The notes under the pieces were generated by a model. The model was not told where the DNA came from, did no database searches, and worked only from the letters and a program-made list of their open reading frames with translations. A DNA stretch of 64,000 nucleotides from Rhizobium aethiopicum (GTDB lineage Bacteria > Pseudomonadota > Alphaproteobacteria > Rhizobiales > Rhizobiaceae), in the NCBI RefSeq assembly GCF_900094625.1, contig NZ_FMAJ01000004.1, positions 62,001 through 126,000 of the forward strand, in the 5' to 3' direction. The translations under genes were made by a program, and so were the position numbers. Every line of letters starts with the position of its first letter. The stretch's first letter is position 1. This document shows positions 46,196-55,146 of the stretch, one piece after another.

Positions 46196-47533
46196 ATGGA
46201 CTCCGATAGCCTGCAGTCACTGGCCTTGCCCGAGGAGAAGAAGGCCTGGTTCGTTCACGACCGGTTCGGCATGTTCGTGCATTGGGGGCTCTATGCCCTG
46301 CCGGCGCGCCATGAATGGGTCAAGAGCCGCGAAGAGCTCACCGACGCCGACTACCAAAAATATTTCGATCATTTCGATCCCGATCTCTACGAGCCCAGGG
46401 AATGGGCGAGACGCGCCAAGGCCGCAGGCATGAAATATGTGGTGCTGACCACCAAGCACCATGAAGGCTTCTGCCTCTGGGATACCAAGGCCACCGACTT
46501 CAAGGTGACCAACACGCCTTATGGAAAGGATCTGCTGGGGCCTTTCGTCGACGCCTTCCGCGCCGAGGGCCTGAGGATCGGCTTCTACTATTCACTGATC
46601 GACTGGCATCATCCCGACTTCACGGTCGATCCGCGCCACCCGCAGCGAAATCATGCCGATGCGGCGAAGATCAACGAAGGCCGCGACATCGGGCGCTACG
46701 CCGCCTTCATGCGCGAGCAGGTGGGCGAACTGCTGACCGAGTTCGGGCGGATCGACATCATGTGGTTCGATTTCAGCTATCCGCAATGGAAGCTCGGGGA
46801 TCTGGTCGGTAAAGGCCACCGGGACTGGGAAAGCGAGAAGCTCGTGCGCCTGGTGCGCGAGCTTGCGCCTGACATCATCATCAACAATCGGCTCGATCTT
46901 GCCGGCTTGCAGCCGGACATCGTCACGCCCGAGCAATATATGCCGCGCGCCTGGCCGAAACGCGACGGCCGGCGCGTCGTCTGGGAAGCCTGCCAGACGC
47001 TCAGCGGCTCCTGGGGCTATCACCGTGACGAGGACACCTGGAAAAGCACCGAGCAGCTGGTGCAGATGCTGGTCGGCACCGTTGCCATCGGCGGCAATCT
47101 GCTGATGAATGTCGGGCCGACGGGACGTGGAACGCTCGATCATCGCGCGATGGCAGCCCTTGCCGCTTACGAGGAATGGATGGCACTGCACGAGCGCAGC
47201 ATCGTCGGCTGCACTCAGTCGGACTTTGCCGCTCCGCCCGATTGCCGCCTGACGCAGAACGGCGACCGCCTCTACATCCACCTGTTCAACTGGCCCTATA
47301 AACATCTGCATTTCGATGCGTTGGCGGGCAAGATCGAATATGCACAATTCCTGCATGACGCCAGCGAAGTCACCTGGCTGCGCCCGTCGGCCAATACACT
47401 ATGGGCTAATACTCAGTTCCCGGTTGCCGAGGATGAACTGACATTCGTCCTGCCGGTGCGCCGCCCTAAGGTCACCGTCCCGGTCATCGAGGTAAAGCTC
47501 AAGGTGGGGATTGCGGCCGGCATTCAGGCCTAA
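46196..47533 (+). CDS. GH29 alpha-L-fucosidase
   Basis: The 445-aa enzyme has the GH29 barrel start FVHDRFGMFVHWGLYALPAR, KYVVLTTKHHEGFCLWDTKA with the paired His residues, then GFYYSLIDWHHPDF and the nucleophile Asp in RIDIMWFDFSYPQWKLG (~residue 190). WEACQTLSGSWGYHRDEDTW and GGNLLMNVGPTGRG follow, with a C-terminal beta domain. No signal peptide is visible, so it should release L-fucose from oligosaccharides inside the cell. AGGAGGAAAATCC precedes the ATG. It probably forms an operon with the upstream lacI, tying fucosylated glycans to the importer opposite. Confidence 0.93.
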   Translation: MDSDSLQSLALPEEKKAWFVHDRFGMFVHWGLYALPARHEWVKSREELTDADYQKYFDHFDPDLYEPREWARRAKAAGMKYVVLTTKHHEGFCLWDTKATDFKVTNTPYGKDLLGPFVDAFRAEGLRIGFYYSLIDWHHPDFTVDPRHPQRNHADAAKINEGRDIGRYAAFMREQVGELLTEFGRIDIMWFDFSYPQWKLGDLVGKGHRDWESEKLVRLVRELAPDIIINNRLDLAGLQPDIVTPEQYMPRAWPKRDGRRVVWEACQTLSGSWGYHRDEDTWKSTEQLVQMLVGTVAIGGNLLMNVGPTGRGTLDHRAMAALAAYEEWMALHERSIVGCTQSDFAAPPDCRLTQNGDRLYIHLFNWPYKHLHFDALAGKIEYAQFLHDASEVTWLRPSANTLWANTQFPVAEDELTFVLPVRRPKVTVPVIEVKLKVGIAAGIQA

Positions 47534-47552
47534 CGCCTCGCTCCCCGTTGCT

Positions 47553-48257
47553 TCAGGACAGGCCGATCGCCACCGGCCGGTCGAGGTTACGGGCGAGATA
47601 ATCCTGGATCTGGCGAACGATCTGGCCGGCATGGGCAATCGCCAGCCGATCGGCGCGTTCGGCGTCTCCGGCCTCGATCGCAGCGATGATTTCCTCATGT
47701 TCATCAACATATTGGCGCGGCAGCCGGTCGTCGAAGGTCGAATAATAAAGGCGAAGGATGCGCCTGCCTTCGTCGAGCAGCCTGGCGAAGAAGGCCGTAT
47801 AATAGGAATTGCCCGCAAGCTCGGCGATCGCCACGTGGAATTCGCGGTTCGCCTCGATCATCGCAAAGGCGTCGCGCGCGGCAACCGCGCCGGCGAAATC
47901 CTTCTGGTGCCGGCGGATAGTCGCCATGATCGCATCGTTCCGCCGCCCGGCGGCTGCGCGCGTCGTCACCCGATACATCAGGGTCAGCGCTTCGAAATAA
48001 GTGGGCAAGTTGGCGAAATCGATCGGTGCAACGATCGTGTTCCTGTTCGGCAGGGTCGTGACGAGGCCGTCGGCGGAAAGCCGCAACAGCGCCTCGCGAA
48101 TGGGCGTCCTCGACATGCCGAAACGCTCCGACAGCCGCACCTCATCGAGCGGACTGCCAGGCTCCAGCGCCATCGACAAGATTTCCCGGCGCAGCGCGGC
48201 GTAGACGCTCTGCGTGCCGGAACCGCGCACCCGCACATTTTCCGCGTCATTCTGCAT
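47553..48257 (-). CDS. GntR-family (FadR/FCD) transcriptional regulator
   Basis: The 234-aa regulator has a winged helix (SVYAALRREILSMALEPGSP; RLSERFGMSRTPIREALLRL) and an all-helical FCD ligand domain with metal-type residues (RRNDAIMATIRRHQKDFAGA; EANREFHVAIAELAGNSYYT; EHEEIIAAIEAGDAERADRL). Members control sugar-acid and amino-acid catabolism. It is divergent from the DapA-family lyase gene, with a candidate operator between them, and convergent with the fucosidase gene (20-bp gap). A 2-keto-3-deoxy acid or related sugar acid would be a likely effector. Confidence 0.92.
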   Translation of the reverse strand: MQNDAENVRVRGSGTQSVYAALRREILSMALEPGSPLDEVRLSERFGMSRTPIREALLRLSADGLVTTLPNRNTIVAPIDFANLPTYFEALTLMYRVTTRAAAGRRNDAIMATIRRHQKDFAGAVAARDAFAMIEANREFHVAIAELAGNSYYTAFFARLLDEGRRILRLYYSTFDDRLPRQYVDEHEEIIAAIEAGDAERADRLAIAHAGQIVRQIQDYLARNLDRPVAIGLS

Positions 48258-48346
48258 GCATTCCTCCCCTTGATGAGAGCCTTTTATTGCGTTTTAGCCG
48301 TTTTCCGCAACGCCCATGGGTTTGTCGAAATCAAAATGGTTGAATC

Positions 48347-48356
48347 TTGTCGACAG
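48347..48356. promoter_or_regulatory. Candidate GntR/FCD operator
   Basis: TTGTCGACAG, with a perfect TGTCGACA core (48348-48355), fits the loose FadR-type consensus TNGTNNACNA except for the last base. It lies between the divergent GntR and DapA-family genes, ~40 bp before the latter's ATG. Confidence 0.5.
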
Positions 48357-48395
48357 TTTGTATATAAGGAGCCGACCTTAACGGAGTTTCAATCG

Positions 48396-49307
48396 ATGAC
48401 AACAGGATGGAAGGGCGTATTTCCCGCCGTAACGACGCAATTCAATGAAGATCTGTCCGTGGATCTGACCGCGACCCAGCGCGTCCAGGACGCGCTTGTC
48501 AATGACGGCGTCAACGGACTGATCGTCATGGGCACCTGCGGCGAGAACAATTCGCTCGATCCCGATGAGAAGCGCACGATCCTCAAAGCCGCCGTCGAGG
48601 TCGTCAATGGCCGCGTTCCGGTTGTGACGGGCGTCTCCGAATTCGATACGCGCCGCGCCGTCGCCTATGCCCGCGATGCCGAAAAGCTCGGCGCCGACGG
48701 CCTGATGCTGCTGCCGGCCATGGTCTATGTGCCGAAGCCGGAGGAGCTGATCGCGCATTTCCGCACGGTCGCCGAGGCGACCTCGCTGCCGATCATGCTC
48801 TACAACAATCCGCCGGCCTACCGCGTCAACATCGGCGCGGACGTCCTGAAGGTGCTTGCCGACGTGCCGAATATCAAGGCGGTCAAGGAAAGCGCCCCGG
48901 ATCCGCGCCGCTTCACCGATCTCATTAACGCCTTCGGCGACCGTTTCGATATCTTTGCCGGCCTCGACGACGTCGCGCTCGAGGGCCTCATGCTCGGCGC
49001 CAAGGGCTGGGTTTCCGGCCTGACCAGCGCCTTCCCTGAGGAATCCGTGCAACTCGTGGCAGCCGCCGAACGCGGCGACTGGGAAGAGGCCCGCAGGATC
49101 TACCGCTGGTTCATGCCGCTTCTGCATCTCGATGCCGAGCATGATCTCGTGCAGTCGATCAAGCTCGCCGAGCAGATCATGGGCCGCGGCTCCGAACGCG
49201 TCCGCATGCCCCGCCTGCCGCTTTCGGGGGCACGGCGCACCGAAGTTACCGCGATGGTCGAGAAGGCTGCCGCCACGCGTCCCTCGAAACTCGGCAAAGC
49301 CGCCTGA
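48396..49307 (+). CDS. DapA-family (dihydrodipicolinate synthase-like) lyase/dehydratase
   Basis: The 303-aa class I TIM-barrel enzyme starts TTGWKGVFPAVTTQFNEDLS. It has GLIVMGTCGENNSLDPDEKR, the catalytic Tyr in MLYNNPPAYRVNIGADV (~residue 135) and the Schiff-base Lys in PNIKAVKESAPDPRRF (~residue 163). GTCGENNSL replaces the GTTGE of true DapA, as often in catabolic relatives that act on 2-keto-3-deoxy sugar acids or 4-hydroxyproline intermediates. Together with the GntR regulator opposite and the IlvD dehydratase 16 kb away, it could finish an aldonic-acid pathway. The start at 48396 has ggag upstream; the long frame into the GntR gene is rejected. Confidence 0.88.
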   Translation: MTTGWKGVFPAVTTQFNEDLSVDLTATQRVQDALVNDGVNGLIVMGTCGENNSLDPDEKRTILKAAVEVVNGRVPVVTGVSEFDTRRAVAYARDAEKLGADGLMLLPAMVYVPKPEELIAHFRTVAEATSLPIMLYNNPPAYRVNIGADVLKVLADVPNIKAVKESAPDPRRFTDLINAFGDRFDIFAGLDDVALEGLMLGAKGWVSGLTSAFPEESVQLVAAAERGDWEEARRIYRWFMPLLHLDAEHDLVQSIKLAEQIMGRGSERVRMPRLPLSGARRTEVTAMVEKAAATRPSKLGKAA

Positions 49308-49358
49308 GACTGTGAGGCCGGCAGCACGCAACGGCAGCCGGCCTTATCATGTCCGGCG

Positions 49359-50417
49359 CTATGTGTCTGGAGCGTTACCGGAGCGAGTGAGGCTATTGCG
49401 GCTGACCAGCGACGGTATCTGGAAAATATGCTCAGCGCCGGTGCGGCCCTCTATTCTCGAAATCAATGTCCGGGTAGCGACCTGGCCGAGCTCCCTGCCC
49501 GACTGATCGATGCTTGCGAGATTGACGAGGCCGAGCGCTGCAGTCGACGAATTGTCATATCCGACGACGGCAAGATCTTCGGGCACACGCACACCCATCT
49601 CCATGGCGAGGCTCAGAAGGGTGATGGCGTCGAGATCGCTCCAGCAGAACACGGCGCGCGGCCTGTTCTTCCTCGACAGGAACTTTCGCATCGTTTCCTC
49701 GCGCTTTGGCGGGGCGATCGGAATTTTAGTGATCGGCGCAGACGATCCCAACCCGGCGCGCTGGATCGCCCGGCGGAAACCGATCTCGCGCTGGCGCACG
49801 ACAGAGACCTGGTGCCCCTCACGCTCGCCGAGGCTCAGCATTTCGATGTCGCGATAACCGCAGGCAAGCAGCGCTTCCACCGCAATTTCCGCCCCGCGCT
49901 GATCGTCGGCATTGACCGTATCGAAGGCCGTTGCGCCGGCATCGTGATAACCGACCGCGACGATCGGTATCTGAGTGGCGAATTTTGCGATGATTTCCGA
50001 GGGCAGGCGCGGCGCAACCAGGATCAGGCCATCCATCTTGTAGTCGATCATCGACTCGATCAACGACGTTTCCAGCTGCACGCGCGCATCGCTGACGCCG
50101 ATCATCGCCTGGTAATGCGAAGGCGCCAGCACGCCGTTTACGCCGGCAATCACATCCGGAAGGAAGGGATTGCGGATGTCGATCAACAGCACGCCGATGG
50201 TGAAAGTGCGGCCGCGCAACCCGCGCGCTGCGCGTGAGGGCCGATATCCAAGCGCTTCAATAGCGTCGTTCACTCTCGCCCGCAGCGCTTCGCTGACGCC
50301 ATAGGCGTTCCGCATCACCTTGGAGACCGCGGCGACCGATACGCCTGCATGCGTTGCCACTGTTCGGATCGTCACGCGATCATTTCGTTGCAGTCTTTTC
50401 TTCTCTTCGATTGACAT
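49359..50417 (-). CDS. LacI-family transcriptional repressor of the rhamnosidase/CUT1 operon
   Basis: The 352-aa regulator has the LacI helix-turn-helix (VTIRTVATHAGVSVAAVSKV; AIEALGYRPSRAARGLRGRT) and sugar-binding domain (TIGVLLIDIRNPFLPDVIAG; YKMDGLILVAPRLPSEIIAK; EDLAVVGYDNSSTAALGLVN; LASIDQSGRELG). It is divergent from the alpha-L-rhamnosidase gene, with a perfect 11-bp inverted repeat between them, so it is the expected repressor of that operon. Rhamnose or a rhamnoside is a likely inducer by context. Confidence 0.93.
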   Translation of the reverse strand: MSIEEKKRLQRNDRVTIRTVATHAGVSVAAVSKVMRNAYGVSEALRARVNDAIEALGYRPSRAARGLRGRTFTIGVLLIDIRNPFLPDVIAGVNGVLAPSHYQAMIGVSDARVQLETSLIESMIDYKMDGLILVAPRLPSEIIAKFATQIPIVAVGYHDAGATAFDTVNADDQRGAEIAVEALLACGYRDIEMLSLGEREGHQVSVVRQREIGFRRAIQRAGLGSSAPITKIPIAPPKREETMRKFLSRKNRPRAVFCWSDLDAITLLSLAMEMGVRVPEDLAVVGYDNSSTAALGLVNLASIDQSGRELGQVATRTLISRIEGRTGAEHIFQIPSLVSRNSLTRSGNAPDT

Positions 50418-50510
50418 GAAATCTCTGGGCTACGCTGCGGGCCGTCACGACGCCCGTAGAACCACCATGGCAGACTGGCGACGAAATTTCTATTGCGCTC
50501 CCGAAAAAAA

Positions 50511-50540
50511 TGTAGAACGTTATATGGAGAACGTTCTACA
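50511..50540 (+). promoter_or_regulatory. Perfect 11-bp inverted repeat, probable LacI operator
   Basis: TGTAGAACGTT (50511-50521) and AACGTTCTACA (50530-50540) are exact reverse complements, 8 bp apart. Within the right arm AGAACGTTCT (50528-50537) is itself a perfect palindrome, so two overlapping operators may exist. The site ends 18 bp before the rhamnosidase ATG, next to the ribosome site, consistent with direct repression by the divergent LacI protein. Confidence 0.75.
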
Positions 50541-50558
50541 ACTCGTTGGGAGGAATTG

Positions 50559-52874
50559 ATGAACTTTCAGCCGGCAGCCATCGATGGCAACCTCGTTTCT
50601 CGCTCCTGGTCCGGAGAGATGATTGCACCACTGTCGGACCGCGGCCAGGGAACGGCCGCAAGCTTCGTCTCCAAGACCTTCGATCATGACGGCACCGGCC
50701 TTCCGGTCGAACTCTTCATCTCGGCGCTCGGTCTCTATCGCTGCTTCATCAACGGCACCCGCGTCGGCAACGATCTGCTGACACCCGGCTGGACGAATTA
50801 CGACGACCGCATTGCCTATCAGCGATACGACATCTCGAAACTGCTGAAGTCAGGCGTCAACCGGATAGAAATCTGGCTGGCCGACGGGTGGTACCGCTCG
50901 CCCATCATGTGGGGCGCCAAGTCTATTCCCAACTGCTGGGGCGACAGGATCGGGGCCATTGCGGATCTGGTCGGCCCCAGCGGCACCATCCTTTCCACCG
51001 ATACGACCTGGCAAAGCGGCCTTTTGCCGATCCTGAAGTCGGGAATCTATTTCGGCGAGATTTACGACGGGCTTGCCGAAAACTTAGCCGAAACGCACGG
51101 TACAGAGCGATTGGCCTTCGACAAAGGACTGCTCGTCGCGCATGAGACGGCAGCGGTGCGGGAACTGCAGCCGCTCGCCCCTGTCGAGAGCTGGACCGAT
51201 CATGAAGGCAGGACGATCTACGATTTTGGCCAGAATGTCGGCGGCTACGTCAGATACACGGTCCGTGGCGTCGGCGGCACCGAAGTGCGGGTCGAGCACT
51301 CCGAAGTCCTCGGGCCGGAGCGCCACTTCGACAATCGCAACTATCGCGCCGCTGCCGCGCACACCCTCTATACGCTGCACGGAGATGGTGACGAAACTTA
51401 TGCGCCGCATTTCACTTTTCACGGCTTCCGTTATGCAAGGGTGACGATCAAAGGCGATGCCGAAATTCTTGAGATCGCGTCGATCCCGATCTCGTCGGTA
51501 CCGGAACCGGCCGGCGGCTTCACCTCTGGCAATCCTCTCGTCAATCGCCTGGTTGAGAATACCATCTGGTCGCAGCGGGGCAATTTTATCGAAGTGCCCA
51601 CAGATTGCCCGCAACGCGACGAACGGCTTGGCTGGACGGGTGATGCCCAGGTGTTTGCCGCAACCGCCTGCTGGCTGAGCGACAGCCAGTCCTTCCTTCG
51701 GAAATATCTGCGGGATGTAATGGCCGACCAGCGCGAGGACGGCGCCGTCTCGCATTTCTCGCCCGACCCGACGCGTCTGCACCCCGACAATTTCCCGGGC
51801 TATGCCGGCTCGACCGGCTGGGGGGACGCGATCGTCGTGATCCCGTGGGTGCTCTACACCCATTACGCCGATCGGGCCGTTCTTTCGGAATGCCTGGGCT
51901 CGATGGTTCGCTGGGTCGATTTCGTCTGGTCCATCTCGAATGGCCCGATCGTCCGGCCGCCGTCGCATTGGGGCGCCCGCGGCTTCACCTTCGGCGATTG
52001 GCTGCAGCCGGTCGGCGATAACAGAAAGCCGCGCCCGACAATTGCCGACGACTGCGCAGCGACCCTCTACCACTTCATCTCGACGGATCTCCTGGCGAAG
52101 ATCGCCGGCATTCTCGGCGAGCATGGGCTCGAAGAGCAGATGAAAAGCCGCGCCGATCAGATCCGGCTGGCCTTTGCCAACGAGTTCATCACGCCGGCGG
52201 GGCGGCTCGCCCATAACGACCAGACATCCTATGCACTGGCTTTCCTCTATGATCTGATACCGGCGGAGCATCAGCAAGCCGCCCGGCAGCATTTCCGGAA
52301 GGTGATTGTCGACGCCAACTACAAGATCGGCACCGGTTTCATCGGCACGCCTGCCCTTTTGCCGGCCCTGACGAAGCTCGGAATGGACGACCTTGCCGAA
52401 AAGGTCTTCCTGCAGGAAGACGTGCCGGGCTGGCTCTACCAGGTGTCGAAGGGGGCGACGACGATCTGGGAGCGCTGGGATTCCATGGCACCCGACGGCA
52501 CCATCTACGAACCCGATATGAACAGCTACAATCATTATGCCTATGGCGCCGTCTGCCAATGGCTGTTCGAATGCGTCGCCGGCATTTCGCCGAGCCCGGA
52601 GGCGCCCGGATTTGCCGAGGTGATCGTCGATCCCGCGCCGATCGCGTCGCTTTCCCCGGTTTCAGCCTATCACGATATCAGCCAGGGGCGCATAGAGGCC
52701 GGCTGGACCTGCGCCGGCAGCGAGGTCACCTACGTGCTGACGCTTCCGGAGGGTTGCGTCGGCCGCTTCCGGCCCGGCCGGCGGCACCGGAACCCGTCGC
52801 TCAATGGGGAGCCCGTCATCGAGGAGGCGGTTCTTCCCCCGGGCACGCACCGGCTGGTCTTTTCCCTTAGCTGA
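50559..52874 (+). CDS. GH78 alpha-L-rhamnosidase
   Basis: The 771-aa protein begins with beta-sandwich accessory domains (ELFISALGLYRCFINGTRVG; RIEIWLADGWYRSPIMWG; IYDFGQNVGGYVRYTVRGVG) and continues into the (alpha/alpha)6 catalytic barrel. The GH78 acid signature lies in EVPTDCPQRDERLGWTGDAQ (~residue 360), and GATTIWERWDSMAPDGTIYE supplies the probable base Glu. A C-terminal beta domain follows. It lacks a signal peptide, so it removes L-rhamnose from imported glycosides in the cytoplasm. The start at 50559 follows a good ggaggaatt site. It leads an operon with a CUT1 importer. Confidence 0.93.
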   Translation: MNFQPAAIDGNLVSRSWSGEMIAPLSDRGQGTAASFVSKTFDHDGTGLPVELFISALGLYRCFINGTRVGNDLLTPGWTNYDDRIAYQRYDISKLLKSGVNRIEIWLADGWYRSPIMWGAKSIPNCWGDRIGAIADLVGPSGTILSTDTTWQSGLLPILKSGIYFGEIYDGLAENLAETHGTERLAFDKGLLVAHETAAVRELQPLAPVESWTDHEGRTIYDFGQNVGGYVRYTVRGVGGTEVRVEHSEVLGPERHFDNRNYRAAAAHTLYTLHGDGDETYAPHFTFHGFRYARVTIKGDAEILEIASIPISSVPEPAGGFTSGNPLVNRLVENTIWSQRGNFIEVPTDCPQRDERLGWTGDAQVFAATACWLSDSQSFLRKYLRDVMADQREDGAVSHFSPDPTRLHPDNFPGYAGSTGWGDAIVVIPWVLYTHYADRAVLSECLGSMVRWVDFVWSISNGPIVRPPSHWGARGFTFGDWLQPVGDNRKPRPTIADDCAATLYHFISTDLLAKIAGILGEHGLEEQMKSRADQIRLAFANEFITPAGRLAHNDQTSYALAFLYDLIPAEHQQAARQHFRKVIVDANYKIGTGFIGTPALLPALTKLGMDDLAEKVFLQEDVPGWLYQVSKGATTIWERWDSMAPDGTIYEPDMNSYNHYAYGAVCQWLFECVAGISPSPEAPGFAEVIVDPAPIASLSPVSAYHDISQGRIEAGWTCAGSEVTYVLTLPEGCVGRFRPGRRHRNPSLNGEPVIEEAVLPPGTHRLVFSLS

Positions 52875-52918
52875 TTACTGAGGAGCATATAGGTCACACC
52901 GTTCAGAGGAGGAACGTC

Positions 52919-54202
52919 ATGACACATCGGATAAGGCTCATTCTTGCGGGCGCGTCCACGCTTGTTGCGCTGGCAGCGGCTAGCCCGTCGCACGCGGAAA
53001 CCACGCTGTCATTCCTGATCGACAACAGTCCCGATACTGTCGCGGCCGCCGAGGCACTGGTTGCTGCTTACCAGGCCAAGGCGCCCGACGTGACCATCGA
53101 AATCGAACAGCGGCCGGGCGGCGGCGAAGGCGACAATATCGTCAAGACGCGTCTGGCGACGGGTGAAATGCCAGACGTGTTCCTCTATAATTCCGGCTCG
53201 CTGCTGCAGGCGCTGAAGCCTGCTCAGACGCTCGTCGACCTTAGCAGCCTTTCGTCGCAGGCAAAGGTGGATGAAGGTTTCAAATCCGTCGTCCGCGCCG
53301 AAGACAAGCTTTACGGCGTTCCCTTCGGCACGGCGATGGCGGGCGGGATCCTCTATAACAGAAAGATCTACCAGGACCTCGGCCTCTCCGTCCCGAAAAC
53401 ATGGGCGGAGTTCATGGCGAACAATGAAAAGGTCAAGGCTGCGGGCAAAGTCGCCGTCGCACAAACCTATCGCGACACCTGGACCTCGCAGCTCTTCGTG
53501 CTGGCCGACTATTATAATCTGCATGCCGCAGTGCCGAACTTCGCCGCCGACTATACCGCCAACAAGGCGAAATATGCCGAGACGCCGGCGGCCATGAAAG
53601 GTTTCGAGCGGTTGAAGGATGTTCACGATGCCGGCCTGATGAACGAGGACTTCGGCGCGGCAAGTTATGACGACGGGTTGAGAATGGTCGCGACCGGCGA
53701 GGCGGCGCACTATCCGATGCTGACCTTCGCAGTGGGCGTGTTGAAACAGAATTATCCTGAAAACCTCGGCGATGTCGGTTTCTTTGCCCAGCCGAGCGAC
53801 GATGCCGCGGTCAATGGCCTGACAGTCTGGATGCCGCCTGCCCTCTACATTCCCGCTGCCAGCCAGCATATCGAAGAAGCGAAGAAATTCGTCGATTTCG
53901 CCGGAGGCGTTGAGGGCTGCAAGATCATGGTCGACACCAACACGGTTCAGGGGCCTTCGCTCGTCGATGGCTGCGATCTGCCCGCCGATGTGCCGCCTGT
54001 GGTCAAGGATATGACCCCCTACTTCGAAACCAAGGGCAAGACGACACCGGCGCTGGAATTCGTTTCGCCGGTCAAGGGGCCGTCACTCGAACAGATCACC
54101 GTCGAAGTCGGCTCCGGCATCCGCCAGCCCGCCGACGCGGCGAAACTCTACGACGACGATGTGCGCAAACAGGCCAAGCAGCTCGGTCTGCCCAACTGGT
54201 AG
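52919..54202 (+). CDS. CUT1-type ABC sugar-binding protein (SBP_bac_1)
   Basis: The 427-aa periplasmic protein has a signal peptide (LILAGASTLVALAAASPSHA, cleavage after HA) and a family-1 fold: VTIEIEQRPGGGEGDNIVKT, ATGEMPDVFLYNSGSLLQAL, YGVPFGTAMAGGILYNRKIY, and GLTVWMPPALYIPAASQHIE. Such proteins bind di- and oligosaccharides for CUT1 importers. It is 44 bp after the rhamnosidase gene and followed by two permease genes and an ATPase gene, forming a full transporter; a rhamnoside ligand is inferred from the operon. Confidence 0.93.
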   Translation: MTHRIRLILAGASTLVALAAASPSHAETTLSFLIDNSPDTVAAAEALVAAYQAKAPDVTIEIEQRPGGGEGDNIVKTRLATGEMPDVFLYNSGSLLQALKPAQTLVDLSSLSSQAKVDEGFKSVVRAEDKLYGVPFGTAMAGGILYNRKIYQDLGLSVPKTWAEFMANNEKVKAAGKVAVAQTYRDTWTSQLFVLADYYNLHAAVPNFAADYTANKAKYAETPAAMKGFERLKDVHDAGLMNEDFGAASYDDGLRMVATGEAAHYPMLTFAVGVLKQNYPENLGDVGFFAQPSDDAAVNGLTVWMPPALYIPAASQHIEEAKKFVDFAGGVEGCKIMVDTNTVQGPSLVDGCDLPADVPPVVKDMTPYFETKGKTTPALEFVSPVKGPSLEQITVEVGSGIRQPADAAKLYDDDVRKQAKQLGLPNW

Positions 54203-54267
54203 CGGTCTTTCGGGCCAATTACCTCGCTCCTGACGGAGCGAGGTTCCACCCGATCGAAGAGGTAGTC

Positions 54268-55146
54268 ATGATCGAGACCCGCCCCCGCTCGCGCAAATCG
54301 CCCTACCCGCTGTGGTTTTTCCTTCCGGCTGCGGTCATATATGGCGTGCTGTTTCTGGTTCCCACGGTTTCGTCTCTGTGGTTCAGCCTGACGCGCTGGG
54401 ATCTTTCGACGGCGCAATTCATCGGGCTCGAAAACTTTCAGCAGTTCTTCTCCGAGCCGTTCCTGATCAAGGGACTGATCAACACCCTGATCTATGCCGT
54501 GACGACATCCGGGTTGAAGACGGTCTGCGGGCTGCTTCTGGCCGTGCTCCTGACCGGGAATATCTTTGCCCGTGGGTTCCTGAGAACGCTGGTCTTCTTC
54601 CCAGTCCTGGTGTCGACGATCGGCATCGGCATTACCTTTGCGGTGATGATGCATCCGACGAAGGGTATCATCAATGTCACGCTCGAAATGCTCGGCGTTG
54701 CGGGGCCGGGATGGCTGACCAACCCGGCGCTCGCGCTTTTTTCCGTTGCCTTGGTCGACGTCTGGAAGGGTGTCGGCCTTGCCACCCTGATCTTCATCGC
54801 CGGTCTTGCTGCCATCAGCCCCGACTATTACGAAGCCGCCAGAATCGACGGCGCCACGCGGCTCCAGCAATTCTTCCGGATCACCCTGCCGCTCGTGCGC
54901 CCGGCCACCGTCATCGTCGTGACATTGTCGCTGATCGGCGGGCTTCGCTCCTTCGATCTCATATGGGCCATGACCCGCGGCGGTCCGGGCTTCTCCTCGG
55001 ATGTGATCGCCTCGGTGATCTACAAGCAGTACCAGGCCGGCTTCTATGGTCTGTCGACGGCCGGAAACGTCATCCTGTTCGCGCTGATTACCGTAATCAT
55101 TCTGCCATTCACCCTGTGGTTCAACCGGCGCGAGGTCGAGGAATGA
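54268..55146 (+). CDS. CUT1-type ABC sugar permease (MalF/UgpA-like)
   Basis: The 292-aa protein has six hydrophobic segments: a first helix in PLWFFLPAAVIYGVLFLVPT, the core LINTLIYAVTTSGLKTVCGL, and the cytoplasmic EAA loop YEAARIDGATRLQQFFRITL that docks the ATPase. Its stop overlaps the next permease start (ATGA). It forms the MalF-like half of the importer. Confidence 0.94.
   Translation: MIETRPRSRKSPYPLWFFLPAAVIYGVLFLVPTVSSLWFSLTRWDLSTAQFIGLENFQQFFSEPFLIKGLINTLIYAVTTSGLKTVCGLLLAVLLTGNIFARGFLRTLVFFPVLVSTIGIGITFAVMMHPTKGIINVTLEMLGVAGPGWLTNPALALFSVALVDVWKGVGLATLIFIAGLAAISPDYYEAARIDGATRLQQFFRITLPLVRPATVIVVTLSLIGGLRSFDLIWAMTRGGPGFSSDVIASVIYKQYQAGFYGLSTAGNVILFALITVIILPFTLWFNRREVEE

Noticed and set aside
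47511..48395. N-terminal extension of the DapA-family protein
   Set aside because: It runs antisense through the GntR gene; the family start is at 48396 with a ribosome site.
54312..55142. Long N-terminal extension of the second CUT1 permease
   Set aside because: It is the shifted frame of the first permease; the real start at 55143 has the usual ATGA overlap.
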